Shown: positions 30,456 to 39,781 of the stretch, in pieces
Numbering within the stretch: position 1 is the first letter of the stretch
Layout of the letters: each line of letters starts with the position of its first letter
From: SAR92 clade bacterium
GTDB lineage: Bacteria > Pseudomonadota > Gammaproteobacteria > Pseudomonadales > Porticoccaceae
Direction of reading: 5' to 3'
NCBI GenBank assembly: GCA_004211905.1
Contig: SHBP01000009.1
Location: 27,476-91,475, forward strand
Length of the DNA: 64,000 nt
Made by a program: the position numbers and the translations under genes
The notes under the pieces: generated by a model
What the model was told of the DNA's origin: nothing
The model's database searches: none
What the model saw: the letters and a program-made list of their open reading frames with translations, nothing else

Positions 30456-30509
30456 GTAACAACAAACAACGTTTATTAGCTTTAATATTAATACATAAGG
30501 AACTACATA

Positions 30510-31874
30510 ATGACTGCATTCGACGACTATAAGGTTGCCGATATCTCTCTTGCCGATTGGGGTAAGAAGGAAATCTCTATCGCTGAATCTGAAATGCCAG
30601 CACTAATGGCGCTACGTGAAAAATATCGCGCCGAACAACCCCTAGAAGGAGCGCGGATTCTAGGGTGTATTCATATGACCATTCAGACTGCTGTTCTTAT
30701 TGAAACGCTAACAGCCTTAGGTGCCGAGGTACGATGGACCTCCTGTAATATTTTCTCAACTCAAGACCATGCAGCAGCAGCTGTGGCCGCTAATGGCACA
30801 CCTGTTTTTGCTTGGAAAGGAGAGACAGAAGAAGAATATGAGTGGTGCCTAGAACAACAGGTTTTGAAAAATGGTGTGCCCTGGAATGCCAATATGGTTC
30901 TTGATGATGGTGGTGACTTAACTTCACTCTTACACCAAAAATACCCAGAAGTATTAAAATCTGTCCATGGTGTTACAGAAGAAACTACCACTGGTGTGCA
31001 CCGTCTCTATGAGATGCTTGAGTCAGGTGAACTCAAAGTCCCTGCCATCAATGTTAATGACTCTGTAACAAAATCTAAATGCGACAATAAATATGGATGT
31101 CGTCACAGCCTCAATGATGCGATTAAGCGCGCCACTGATCACTTATTATCAGGTAAAAAAGCTGTGGTGGTCGGCTATGGTGACGTGGGGAAGGGTTCTG
31201 CTCAATCTCTGCGCCAAGAAGGCATGATTGTTAAAGTAACAGAAGTTGATCCCATTTGTGCTATGCAGGCCTGTTTAGATGGTTTTGAGATTGTCTCAAC
31301 CTACAATGATGGGGAAGTCTCTAAAGGTGTAAATACCGAGCTGCTCGCAAATACTGATTTGTTGGTTACCAGCACTGGTAACTACAACGTATGTGGTTCA
31401 GACGTATTGCGCGCGCTAAAAAGTGGTTGCGTAGTTTGTAATATCGGTCACTTTGATAATGAAATCGACACAGCATTTATGCGTGAGAACTGGCAGTGGG
31501 AAGAGATCAAGCCCCAGGTTCACAAAATTTATCGTGACAAAGAAGCTAATGACCATCTTCTTTTACTCGCTGAAGGACGGCTAGTAAATCTTGGTAATGC
31601 TACCGGGCACCCCAGTCGTATCATGGATGGTTCATTTGCCAACCAAGTATTGGCTCAAATTGATCTTTATAAGCGTCAATTTGCGGCGCAAGACGTAACT
31701 ACCCAGGCTGAGATGTTGCGAGTTGAAGTTCTTCCTAAACATCTTGATGAAGAAGTAGCTCGACACATGGTGAATGGTTTCGGAGGTGTGATGACTAAGC
31801 TCACCCAAGAGCAAGCCGACTACATCAACGTACCTGTTGAAGGTCCGTATAAAGGTGATAGCTACAAGTACTAG
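30510..31874 (+). CDS. ahcY: S-adenosylhomocysteinase
   Basis: 454 residues. Hydrolyses S-adenosylhomocysteine to adenosine and homocysteine. Substrate segments: [13 protein letters not shown] near 80, [20 protein letters not shown] near 187; NAD-binding [10 protein letters not shown] near 220; and the C-terminal lysine/tyrosine pair PYKGDSYKY. The 54-base gap after metK is too short for a SAH riboswitch, so control probably comes from the sahR promoter. A strong terminator follows. Confidence 0.98.
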   Translation: MTAFDDYKVADISLADWGKKEISIAESEMPALMALREKYRAEQPLEGARILGCIHMTIQTAVLIETLTALGAEVRWTSCNIFSTQDHAAAAVAANGTPVFAWKGETEEEYEWCLEQQVLKNGVPWNANMVLDDGGDLTSLLHQKYPEVLKSVHGVTEETTTGVHRLYEMLESGELKVPAINVNDSVTKSKCDNKYGCRHSLNDAIKRATDHLLSGKKAVVVGYGDVGKGSAQSLRQEGMIVKVTEVDPICAMQACLDGFEIVSTYNDGEVSKGVNTELLANTDLLVTSTGNYNVCGSDVLRALKSGCVVCNIGHFDNEIDTAFMRENWQWEEIKPQVHKIYRDKEANDHLLLLAEGRLVNLGNATGHPSRIMDGSFANQVLAQIDLYKRQFAAQDVTTQAEMLRVEVLPKHLDEEVARHMVNGFGGVMTKLTQEQADYINVPVEGPYKGDSYKY

Positions 31875-31893
31875 TTATTTTAGCGCTGTCCTC

Positions 31894-31930
31894 AAACCCC
31901 TGGTTTCTATTTTGGGATCAGGGGTTTTTT
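31894..31930 (+). terminator. intrinsic terminator after ahcY
   Basis: AAACCCCTG at 31894-31902 pairs perfectly with CAGGGGTTT at 31919-31927 and runs into six T residues. It closes the sahR-metK-ahcY transcript 20 bases after the stop codon. Confidence 0.88.
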
Positions 31931-32003
31931 ATGTTTAGATTAAAGTGCAGATTTATTCTCATTTTTATCGTAACCTTGGCATCTAGATTAAGGATTACTC
32001 AGC

Positions 32004-32735
32004 ATGCGCGTACCGCGACTCTATACCGCACAGCCGTTAAAAACTAATACTCTTGTTCACTTGGATAAGGATGCTAGTCGCTACCTCGGGTCTGTCCTAC
32101 GCATGTCCAAAGGCCAATCGGTCGTCTTATTTAACGGGCAGGGTGGTGAATTTCAAGGGGAGCTAGTCAACCTGACTAAAAACCAAGCGACTGTTTCTGT
32201 TGTCCAATCTAAGACTGAAGACCGGGAGTCTCCTCTCAAAGTGCATTTAGTGATTGGCATTTCTCGTGGAGAGCGAATGGATTGGGTGGTACAAAAAGCC
32301 ACAGAGCTTGGCGTTACCGAAATCACTCCTGTCTTCACAGAACGCACGGAGGTGAAATTATCCGGCCCTAGATTAGAGAAAAAACAACATCATTGGCAAC
32401 AAATTGCCATCAGTGCCTGCGAACAATCTCATCGTAATATTGTCCCAATTGTTCATGGCTGTTCTGCTCTCTCATCTTTGCTTGAGGTTAACTTAGAGGG
32501 ATTCAAAATAGTTTTGCACCATCGCACAGATACAAAATTGCACGCGATGGACAAACCTAATCAAAGAGTTATTCTACTGGTAGGCCCAGAGGGTGGACTA
32601 TCTGATAATGAAATTAAGCTAGCGGAAAGCAAAGACTACAACCCGCTGATGTTAGGTCCAAGAGTATTGCGGACTGAAACAGCTCCACTAGCAGCTATTA
32701 GCATCATGCAATCCCTATGGGGAGATATGGGCTGA
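32004..32735 (+). CDS. rsmE: 16S rRNA (uracil-1498-N3)-methyltransferase
   Basis: 243 residues of the SPOUT/RsmE family. N-terminal PUA-like part starts MRVPRLYTAQPLKTN; the knotted SAM-binding domain ends with LLVGPEGGLSDNEI near 190-203 and LGPRVLRTETAPLAAI near 217-232. It methylates U1498 of 16S rRNA. The next gene overlaps its end by 19 bases in another frame. Confidence 0.95.
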   Translation: MRVPRLYTAQPLKTNTLVHLDKDASRYLGSVLRMSKGQSVVLFNGQGGEFQGELVNLTKNQATVSVVQSKTEDRESPLKVHLVIGISRGERMDWVVQKATELGVTEITPVFTERTEVKLSGPRLEKKQHHWQQIAISACEQSHRNIVPIVHGCSALSSLLEVNLEGFKIVLHHRTDTKLHAMDKPNQRVILLVGPEGGLSDNEIKLAESKDYNPLMLGPRVLRTETAPLAAISIMQSLWGDMG

Positions 32736-33613
32736 TCAAACCAACGACGCTAAAATGTAATAAAAGCCTCCTAACGAAACAACGTGTTGGTAGGTTGTAT
32801 GTGAATAGCGTTATTTGCCTGCTACTAACATTTTGTGCCTGCGCCGTAGGCGCTATTTTCGGAGACGGTAATCCTAAAAACGGGATTGAAGATCAGCGTC
32901 AATTAGCACCCGCTGAAATATTACAATCGGTAGGTACCATTTATTGCGATGGCGCGCTCCGTGGCACTGCTACTCATGTTTCTCTGTCCTCTATTGCTCC
33001 ATCTAGTAGAAGCTCAATAATCTTAACCGCCGCCCATGTTATCTATCACAAAACAACTGGGATACTATTTGAAACCTGCGTTTATCGGCCACAGGGTAAA
33101 CGTTTGAGCTCTATCGACTTTCTTAAGATCTCTCCCCATGATTTTAAACCTCAATCAAAGAATAAAATCCAGCAGGCTAGCCAAGACATTATTTTTGTCA
33201 CTCTGCAGAAAAAATTAAGGGGCTCTGGCTTAATTTTGCAGGAAGTAGAAGACACCGATAACCAGCTGCTGTTGATTGGCTATAATCAAAACCAAGACCA
33301 AATCAGTATCAGTAGAGACTGTGGGCAATTTACTTCTGAAAGTTATGAAACCGATCTTTTGCTTTTACACAACTGTGATGCTGGCAGAGGAGCTTCGGGA
33401 GGACCCATACTGGATGCAAGATCAGGCTCCGTTATCGCTGTTCATGGTGGCACATTTCTTATTAACAGCAGTGAAAATAACCCTTTCGGTGCTATGCAAG
33501 GGGCAATTGCAGATCCCGAAGTTCTTATTAATCAGGGACGCAAAATTGACTCAGATGTGATCGCTCAGCTCAAGCGGTTTATTGCATATCCTTCCAAGAA
33601 TTCTCAAAATTAA
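32717..33613 (+). CDS. trypsin-like serine protease, exported
   Basis: 298 residues from the first ATG. A GTG at 32801 gives a shorter product starting MNSVICLLLTFCACAVGAIF, which looks like a proper signal peptide, and may be the real start. Catalytic histidine in LTAAH, probable aspartate in SQDIIFVTL and serine in GRGASGGP place it in the chymotrypsin fold. Several cysteines in the mature part could form disulfides in the periplasm. The substrate is unknown. It overlaps rsmE and, at its 3' end, the convergent fabY gene by 35 bases. Confidence 0.75.
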   Translation: MGRYGLIKPTTLKCNKSLLTKQRVGRLYVNSVICLLLTFCACAVGAIFGDGNPKNGIEDQRQLAPAEILQSVGTIYCDGALRGTATHVSLSSIAPSSRSSIILTAAHVIYHKTTGILFETCVYRPQGKRLSSIDFLKISPHDFKPQSKNKIQQASQDIIFVTLQKKLRGSGLILQEVEDTDNQLLLIGYNQNQDQISISRDCGQFTSESYETDLLLLHNCDAGRGASGGPILDARSGSVIAVHGGTFLINSSENNPFGAMQGAIADPEVLINQGRKIDSDVIAQLKRFIAYPSKNSQN

Positions 33614-35468
33614 ATTCGATTTCACGGCTAAATCCAGGAATATTAATTCCTTCTTCTGTAATAGATACTGCCTTCTCATCTATCAGGGCTTCGCCAAACC
33701 GATAGATAACGTTTAAGCTCCCTCTGTCGGCTTGCTCCGCATAATCAGCAGCGCATCTACGAGTACCTTCGCGCCGATTTAAGTATTCAGGGAAACTAGC
33801 TTCATGGCGGTGCGCTAACATAGCATTGGTTTTATCTGCCGATAGAACAACGGCTGTGGCATTGTTACCACCAAACCCTTTAGAGTTAATAAAGGCTACC
33901 TGCATGGGTTCTGCACCGACATCGATATCTTTAAGGGCGAAAGTAAGCTGCTCTTGCTGCACATCCTCAGCAATCTCTGAAACCGTTTTTATTCCAGGGA
34001 TCAATCCATATTTAAAGGTCCCCAGTGAGGAAATTAACTGATCACCACTTGCTGCTGCTATGGTATGGCCCACGTAGGCTTTCACCGCAGTGACGGGCCA
34101 TTCAGTAATATCAAATGCCTTCGCCACTCGACTAATTAATTCAGACTCTGTCACCCGGTTCGCAGGAGTGCTAGACCCATGCGCGTGCACAAAACTATGC
34201 TTTTGTACGGTTTCTTTACCCACAATATTCACCGCAGCAGCGACCGCCTTCGCAAACGAAATATAATTACCCACGCCGGGCGCTGAAATGGATTTTTTAA
34301 TTCCATCAGCATTAATAAATACCTCAGGCACAGCTCCGTGAATGTCAGCACCCAACTCTATTGCCAGTTGGTCATCCATTAACACAATATATTGAGCGGC
34401 TTCTGACAGAGTAAACCCACAATTCTCGCCAAAGGGTCTGCTAGCCCGCCGCCAATCGGGTATTTCTGACTTATCGATTTTACAAAGATTATCGTCGCTT
34501 CCAAGAGCACTCATATTGGAAAACCCTTCTGACATCTCGGGCGTAATTGGCGCTTCCGCATTACCAACTATCGCGATACGTCGTCGTCCAGTGCGAATAT
34601 CTCGAACGGCGCCATGTAAGGTATACAGAAAGCTAGCACAGGCTCCTGTTGTAGCTTCAGTATGGCCAACACTGCCAAGAATGTAAGCGTTAACAAAATC
34701 TGCCGGCATAGAATTTAAACCGAGAGCTGCCTGTTTTGCTGTAGTCCGCTCTCCTTTTAAACGAGCCTGAAATAAACCCGCCATGCCTTCTTCATCGATT
34801 TGACCAAAGACACTTGAAGAATAAACACCGATTTGATCGGGTCTGACTTTGTCTACTACTGAGTCCCAAGGAATACCCATAGAATGAATTGCATCACTGA
34901 CACCAAGCAGTGCCATTTGTAATCCCCTTGGATGAAATCGAGAATTGTAATGCTCTGACGGGTTAAATCCTCGTGGAAGCTGTCCCGCCGCTTTAGCTGC
35001 TAGCTCATAGTGTGAGGAGACCAAAAACTCTGCATTACCTGCAGTGGTTACCTCAACCTTGCCATCACTAAGCTCCCGAATGGCCCATCCATCGGGGAGT
35101 TGTTTAGGCACGTCACGTTTAAGCATGACAAATACAGCTTGGTGATCTAAAAAATCAGTTTTTCGGTGGCTAGACAAGTTATCGGCATCAAAATGCTCAA
35201 TTTTGCGTACTAGGGTGCCATCAATAACGGCTTTCTTATAATTATCGGCCACTAATGCTGCGTCAAGAATATTACCTCCAGAATCCGTGTACCCCTCGCT
35301 CCCGGCAGTTACCAGCCCCATTAAACATGCTAGGCTAACGATGGTCTGTCGCTGTTGCTCTTCAGGTAAAGACTCTAAAATCATGCGCCTAAATGCTTGA
35401 TGGGAAGAACTACGCCCCGCGGCATTAAACCCCCCGAAACCAACAATTACCGGCAATGCATCAGACAT
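33579..35468 (-). CDS. fabY: beta-ketoacyl-ACP synthase FabY
   Basis: 629 residues, longer than FabB or FabF (about 410). The opening PVIVGFGGFNAAGRSSSHQAF and overall length match FabY of Pseudomonas, which condenses acetyl-CoA with malonyl-ACP to start fatty acid synthesis in place of FabH. Thiolase-fold catalytic residues: cysteine in TTGACASFLY, histidines in VHAHGSSTPANR and YVGHTIAAASGDQ. The central NCGFTLSEAA segment is also typical. It is divergent from a GlxA-type regulator. Confidence 0.88.
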   Translation of the reverse strand: MSDALPVIVGFGGFNAAGRSSSHQAFRRMILESLPEEQQRQTIVSLACLMGLVTAGSEGYTDSGGNILDAALVADNYKKAVIDGTLVRKIEHFDADNLSSHRKTDFLDHQAVFVMLKRDVPKQLPDGWAIRELSDGKVEVTTAGNAEFLVSSHYELAAKAAGQLPRGFNPSEHYNSRFHPRGLQMALLGVSDAIHSMGIPWDSVVDKVRPDQIGVYSSSVFGQIDEEGMAGLFQARLKGERTTAKQAALGLNSMPADFVNAYILGSVGHTEATTGACASFLYTLHGAVRDIRTGRRRIAIVGNAEAPITPEMSEGFSNMSALGSDDNLCKIDKSEIPDWRRASRPFGENCGFTLSEAAQYIVLMDDQLAIELGADIHGAVPEVFINADGIKKSISAPGVGNYISFAKAVAAAVNIVGKETVQKHSFVHAHGSSTPANRVTESELISRVAKAFDITEWPVTAVKAYVGHTIAAASGDQLISSLGTFKYGLIPGIKTVSEIAEDVQQEQLTFALKDIDVGAEPMQVAFINSKGFGGNNATAVVLSADKTNAMLAHRHEASFPEYLNRREGTRRCAADYAEQADRGSLNVIYRFGEALIDEKAVSITEEGINIPGFSREIEFNFENSWKDMQ

Positions 35469-35539
35469 ACGTTAAGTCTCTAATATTTTAAAAGGGCTAG
35501 TCTAAAAGCAATATTAATCAAATTCTTTTGTATTTTAGC

Positions 35540-35571
35540 CATTATATTTAATTAAATGGTCATTATATGTT
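35540..35571. promoter_or_regulatory. direct repeat pair between fabY and the GlxA-type regulator
   Basis: CATTATAT occurs at 35540-35547 and 35561-35568, exactly 21 bases apart (two helix turns), each followed by a short T/A run. AraC-family proteins often bind direct repeats with this spacing. An ATTTAATTAAAT palindrome lies between them. Assignment is inference. Confidence 0.35.
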
Positions 35572-35585
35572 AAATTCGTTCTATT

Positions 35586-36569
35586 ATGGCCTTCAACCTC
35601 ACATTGCTACTCTGCGATAACATGCTTGTTTCTAGCAGCACCCTAGCAGCTGAAATTTTTAATTTTGCCCAAGCAATGGCAAAAGCGGACCGCAATGACA
35701 CCCAAGAAGTAATAATTCGAAGAGTTAGTGCAGATGGCTTGCCCGTTCAAACCTCATCTGGATTCGAACTAGCACCAACTCATGATGTTAACACTGTCTT
35801 TCCCAGTGATTTAATTCATGTGCCCGCACTTTGGAGAAACCCAAGACCTGTCGTTCGAAAGCACCATCAATATATACCTTGGCTTCAACAACAACATCAG
35901 CAAAATAGCGCTATCACTGCAGTGGGTACCGGCGTCTGTTTCGTCGCCGAAGCCGGACTATTAGATGATAAACTAGCAACAACTCACTGGCACTACTTTG
36001 ATGCGCTGCAGAGAGACTACCCAGCCGTTCGTCTAAATCGGGAGCATTTTACGACCCAAGATAATAATATCTATTGTGCTGCTAGCATCAATGCAATGGC
36101 GGAGTTAATGATGCATCAGGTGGAGAGGTATTTCGGCCGCATTATTTCTCGCCAAGCGCAACGAAATTTTTTCCACGAAATTCGGAATATTGCTAATCCC
36201 GTGGATTTTAGCGATATGAAACAAAAACCACACAGTGACGAAGCCATCGTACAAAGTCAGATTTGGATACAGGATAATTTGAATAAACCCATAGCTATTC
36301 CAGATTTAGCAAAGCAATTTGGTTTGACCACGCGCACATTTAATCGTCGATTTAAGAATGCCGTTGGCAGTACTCCCAACAACTATCTGACCGAAATAAG
36401 AATGACATTCGCGTGTGATTTACTTAAAAATACAGACTTATCTATTGTCGATGTGGCCAGCTATAGTGGCTATCCGGAGGCAAGTTGGTTCTCCTCAAGA
36501 TTTCGACAATGGTCTGGTAACAGTCCCCAATCTTACCGAAAAACGGTCCGTGCTAAACTCTTCGAGTAA
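35586..36569 (+). CDS. GlxA family transcriptional regulator, DJ-1/PfpI plus AraC domains
   Basis: 327 residues. The N-terminal half (about 1-190) is a DJ-1/PfpI amidotransferase-like domain, with the nucleophile-elbow area AVGTGVCFVAEAGLLD near 115-130 that holds a cysteine. The C-terminal third (about 225-320) is an AraC helix-turn-helix pair: IAIPDLAKQFGLTTRTFNRRF and LSIVDVASYSGYPEASWFSS. Such proteins sense small metabolites; the ligand here is unknown. It is divergent from fabY with a 117-base gap, so it may control fabY or itself. Confidence 0.88.
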   Translation: MAFNLTLLLCDNMLVSSSTLAAEIFNFAQAMAKADRNDTQEVIIRRVSADGLPVQTSSGFELAPTHDVNTVFPSDLIHVPALWRNPRPVVRKHHQYIPWLQQQHQQNSAITAVGTGVCFVAEAGLLDDKLATTHWHYFDALQRDYPAVRLNREHFTTQDNNIYCAASINAMAELMMHQVERYFGRIISRQAQRNFFHEIRNIANPVDFSDMKQKPHSDEAIVQSQIWIQDNLNKPIAIPDLAKQFGLTTRTFNRRFKNAVGSTPNNYLTEIRMTFACDLLKNTDLSIVDVASYSGYPEASWFSSRFRQWSGNSPQSYRKTVRAKLFE

Positions 36570-36578
36570 CAACTCAAC

Positions 36579-37748
36579 CTACAATAACCTTACTCTCATT
36601 ACCCCATCAACTTGAGCAATTTTCTCTCTAAGTTGAGTGCTAATATCCCCTTCAACATCAATAATGTTATACGCAATTTCTCCTCGGCTTTTATTCACCA
36701 TATCGACAACGTTAATCTCGGAGTCTGCTAATATTGATAACACACTACCCAAGACTTTGGGCACATTATTATTACTAAAGGTAATTCTAGAGCCACCATT
36801 GCGGCTCATTTTAGTCGGCGGATAATTAACCGAATTATGAATATTGCCATTCTCTAGAAAATCTTTTAACTGGTCAGCGGCCATCACTGCACAATTTTCC
36901 TCTGCTTCTCCTGTGCTAGCACCTATGTGAGGCATTAACAATACGTTTTTCCTTCCAAGCAACGCTGGAGTTGGGAAATCACTGATATATCCAGCGATAC
37001 TCCCGCTTTCTAAGGCCTCTACCATGTCATCTGTATTCACAATTTCTTCTCGAGCAAAGTTGAGAATCTTAGCTGTGCTTTTCATTCCACTGAGCGTTTG
37101 CTGATTGATTAAATGTTTAGTGGCTGGAATCGCTGGCACATGTAAGGTGACAAAATCTGCATGAGCTAGCAGTTTCTCCAAACTCTCCATACGTTCTACC
37201 CGGCTGGACAGCTGCCATGCAGCCTCAACCGAAATCGCAGGATCATACCCAATAACATTCATGCCCAAATCTAAGGCTAGATTAGCAATGATAGAACCGA
37301 TAGCCCCCAAGCCAACAACGCCTAATGTCTTCCCTGTAATTTCTGTACCTGCAAAACGCTTCTTTTCTTTCTCTAACAGCTTCCCCATGTCATCAGAGTC
37401 ATCCATATGGTCAAGTTCTTGGACATAGGTCATACCACCATAGATATCTCGCGAACCTAAAAGTAGTCCCGCAACGATTAATTCTTTCACTGCGTTTGCA
37501 TTTGCACCCGGAGTATTAAAAACAACAATGCCTTGCTCTGTATACCGATCTACAGGGATATTATTAACCCCCGCACCAGCCCGAGCCACAGCCAATAAAC
37601 TATCCGGAACAATCTCACTGTGAAGCTTCTGACTCCTCAGCATAAAACCCTCCGGCGCTTCGCAGTCCTCACTAACGATATATTTGTCAGTAGAAAATCG
37701 CTCCAGCCCTTTAGCCGACAACGCATTATAGGTGCGTATATTAAACAT
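36579..37748 (-). CDS. serA: D-3-phosphoglycerate dehydrogenase
   Basis: 389 residues: substrate and NAD domains plus a short C-terminal ACT domain. First step of serine synthesis. Visible are VARAGAGVNNIPVD near 54, the Rossmann motif VGLGAIGSIIANLAL near 147, the catalytic arginine in NFAREEIVNTD and the acid-base histidine in LLMPHIGASTGEAEEN. The ACT domain (about 320-389) suggests feedback by serine. serC lies 50 bases upstream in the same direction. Confidence 0.95.
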   Translation of the reverse strand: MFNIRTYNALSAKGLERFSTDKYIVSEDCEAPEGFMLRSQKLHSEIVPDSLLAVARAGAGVNNIPVDRYTEQGIVVFNTPGANANAVKELIVAGLLLGSRDIYGGMTYVQELDHMDDSDDMGKLLEKEKKRFAGTEITGKTLGVVGLGAIGSIIANLALDLGMNVIGYDPAISVEAAWQLSSRVERMESLEKLLAHADFVTLHVPAIPATKHLINQQTLSGMKSTAKILNFAREEIVNTDDMVEALESGSIAGYISDFPTPALLGRKNVLLMPHIGASTGEAEENCAVMAADQLKDFLENGNIHNSVNYPPTKMSRNGGSRITFSNNNVPKVLGSVLSILADSEINVVDMVNKSRGEIAYNIIDVEGDISTQLREKIAQVDGVMRVRLL

Positions 37749-37798
37749 AGTTTGGTCTCATCATTAAGCTTTGATTAAATTGCTATTATAGTTAGATC

Positions 37799-38926
37799 TC
37801 ATTGGCTAACTTTTCTATATGCCCAGAGAAGCCAGGGCATTAACGCCTCTAAATCGGAGGCCTCTACAGTTGCTCCACACCAAACCCTCAATCCCGCAGG
37901 GGCATCTCGATAAGCTCCAATGTCAAAAGCAACAGCCTCTCTATCAAGGAGCTTAACAATTTGCTTCACCTGATCTGGATCTAAATCTAGCGTCAAGCAA
38001 ACACTGGTGTTAGATATCTGTTGTGGCTCTTTAGCCAAAAAATGAATCCACTCGTGCTGTTCAACAAAGGTCTTAATAACATCTAGGTTAGCCTCAGATT
38101 TAGCTATCGCTCCTTCAAGTCCACCAATTGATCGAATCCATGCAAGGCTATCCAAGTAATCGGCTACACATAACATAGAAGGTGTATTAATAGTCTCCCC
38201 CCTAAAAATACCTTCGATGAGCTTACCAGATTTGGTCATGCGAAATATTTTTGGCATCGGCCAGGGAGGCGTATAACTCTCAAGCCGTTCGACTGCTCGG
38301 GGGCTTAGAATCAACATGCCGTGGGCTCCTTCACCGCCGAGCACCTTCTGCCAGCTATAGGTAACCACATCAAGCTTTTCCCAAGGTAGGGGCATGGCAA
38401 AAACGGCCGAAGTTGCATCACAAATAGTCAGTCCGCTTCGATCATCGCTGATCCAATCTGCATTGGGGACCTTTACCCCAGAGGTAGTTCCGTTCCAAGT
38501 AAAAACAACATCATGATCAGGATTAGTTTTAGTAAGATCCGGAAGAACCCCATAATCAGCAACATGGGTAGTGACATTATCTAACTTTAACTGCTTGGTA
38601 ATATCCGTCAGCCAGCCACTTCCAAATGACTCCCACGCACAAACATCAACCGGACGCGCACCAAGCACGGACCACATAATCATTTCTACTGCACCAGTAT
38701 CTGATGCTGGTACTACACCTACTCGATAACCATGGGGCAACCCCAAAATGTCAGCAGTTTCTGAACAGACACTGCTCAATGCTAACTTACCGATGGAAGA
38801 CCTATGCGATCGCCCCAAGGAAGACACGTCAAGATTTTCGACATTATAGCCAGGACGCTTAGCGCAAGGCCCTGAGGAAAAATTTGGATTGGCGGGTTTC
38901 AAAGTCGGTTTCAAAATAGTGCCCAT
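37799..38926 (-). CDS. serC: phosphoserine aminotransferase, alternative (alphaproteobacterial) type
   Basis: 375 residues of the PLP aminotransferase fold. It opens [19 protein letters not shown] and has the PLP lysine in [14 protein letters not shown] near 190. This is the TIGR01365 subtype known from alphaproteobacteria and some archaea, not the usual gammaproteobacterial enzyme of about 360 residues. It carries out the second serine step, in an operon with serA. No ribosome site is visible before the ATG, and an inverted repeat lies directly upstream. Confidence 0.9.
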   Translation of the reverse strand: MGTILKPTLKPANPNFSSGPCAKRPGYNVENLDVSSLGRSHRSSIGKLALSSVCSETADILGLPHGYRVGVVPASDTGAVEMIMWSVLGARPVDVCAWESFGSGWLTDITKQLKLDNVTTHVADYGVLPDLTKTNPDHDVVFTWNGTTSGVKVPNADWISDDRSGLTICDATSAVFAMPLPWEKLDVVTYSWQKVLGGEGAHGMLILSPRAVERLESYTPPWPMPKIFRMTKSGKLIEGIFRGETINTPSMLCVADYLDSLAWIRSIGGLEGAIAKSEANLDVIKTFVEQHEWIHFLAKEPQQISNTSVCLTLDLDPDQVKQIVKLLDREAVAFDIGAYRDAPAGLRVWCGATVEASDLEALMPWLLWAYRKVSQ

Positions 38927-38932
38927 TGTTAT

Positions 38933-38971
38933 GTAACATCGAGAGGATGGCCGAAAAGTCGCGTATGTTAC
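38933..38971 (-). promoter_or_regulatory. inverted repeat in the serC leader
   Basis: GTAACAT at 38933-38939 and ATGTTAC at 38965-38971 are perfect inverted copies, 25 bases apart, ending seven bases before the serC start codon (38924-38926). In RNA this would form a hairpin next to the start. No Shine-Dalgarno site is visible there. Confidence 0.3.
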
Positions 38972-39001
38972 TATCTAGGTCGCATTAAGGAAAGTTGTTT
39001 C

Positions 39002-39025
39002 ACTTACGCGTCCATAAACGTAAGT
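39002..39025. repeat. inverted repeat ACTTACG...CGTAAGT
   Basis: Seven perfectly paired bases (39002-39008 and 39019-39025) around a ten-base centre, between dsbA and serC. No T run on either side, so it is not a terminator; an operator or chance are both possible. Confidence 0.3.
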
Positions 39026-39107
39026 TATATTGGCTAAAGTGCTAGCTGTTAAAGAGACTATACTCAACCATAGCGCTCTAAGGTTTGATAAACGTGGAGA
39101 AATTAAA

Positions 39108-39746
39108 TTAAAGTGCTGCTTGGCGCTCTTTTTCGATCAAAAAACTCGCAACCTTTAACATCCCATCAAATCCTTTGGACATGCGAGTGGTCACTCTATA
39201 TTTACCATTAACAATGATTTCCGGCGTACCCTGCGTGCGATACCCTTTAGCGCGAGCCTTAGCTTGATTCACCATGCTGTTAACGCCAAAAGAATTGTAA
39301 ACCTTAGCAAACTTAGAAGCATCTACGCCTTGCTTAACAAAAAAGTTAGTTAAGTCTTCCTGAGATCTTATCTGTTGCTTTTTAACGTGAATGGCCTCGA
39401 ACAAAGGAACATGGGTTTGATCTGAGACTTTTAAAGCTTTGGCAGTGTAGTAGGCTCGGGCGAACGGCTCTAATGTTGTTTGCCAAATTGCAGGGGTACG
39501 CTGAAAATCAACATCTGAGGGTAACTTGTCAGCCCAAGGATGTATGACTCCTTCAAAGTTATAGCAATGAATACACAAATAATGGAATACTTCATTAACC
39601 TCAATTTTATTGGGGTTGGCCGTTCTAATCGCTTGAGGTAAAACCTCATAATCAATACCAGCTTCATATTCTTGCGCCTCTACCTGAGACATCGCCATCG
39701 GTAGGAGCATTATGATAATGAGTACTTTTTTAGACCATCCAAACAT
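39108..39746 (-). CDS. dsbA: periplasmic thiol:disulfide oxidoreductase DsbA
   Basis: 212 residues with a signal peptide (about 1-24). Thioredoxin-like DsbA fold; introduces disulfides into periplasmic proteins. The active site reads HYLCIHCYNFE, that is CIHC rather than the standard CPHC. The cis-proline loop is intact in QGTPEIIVNGKY. It lies 35 bases behind the cytochrome c4 gene, matching the Pseudomonas order dsbA-cc4-engB-polA. Confidence 0.9.
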   Translation of the reverse strand: MFGWSKKVLIIIMLLPMAMSQVEAQEYEAGIDYEVLPQAIRTANPNKIEVNEVFHYLCIHCYNFEGVIHPWADKLPSDVDFQRTPAIWQTTLEPFARAYYTAKALKVSDQTHVPLFEAIHVKKQQIRSQEDLTNFFVKQGVDASKFAKVYNSFGVNSMVNQAKARAKGYRTQGTPEIIVNGKYRVTTRMSKGFDGMLKVASFLIEKERQAAL

Positions 39747-39781
39747 TCTATTTTCCTATTTTCACCCCAGAGCTTTTATAA

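Noticed and set aside
30456..30509. SAH riboswitch in front of ahcY
   Set aside because: The gap is 54 bases, AT-rich, and lacks the paired GC-rich helices of SAH riboswitches. A SahR-type repressor upstream explains control better.
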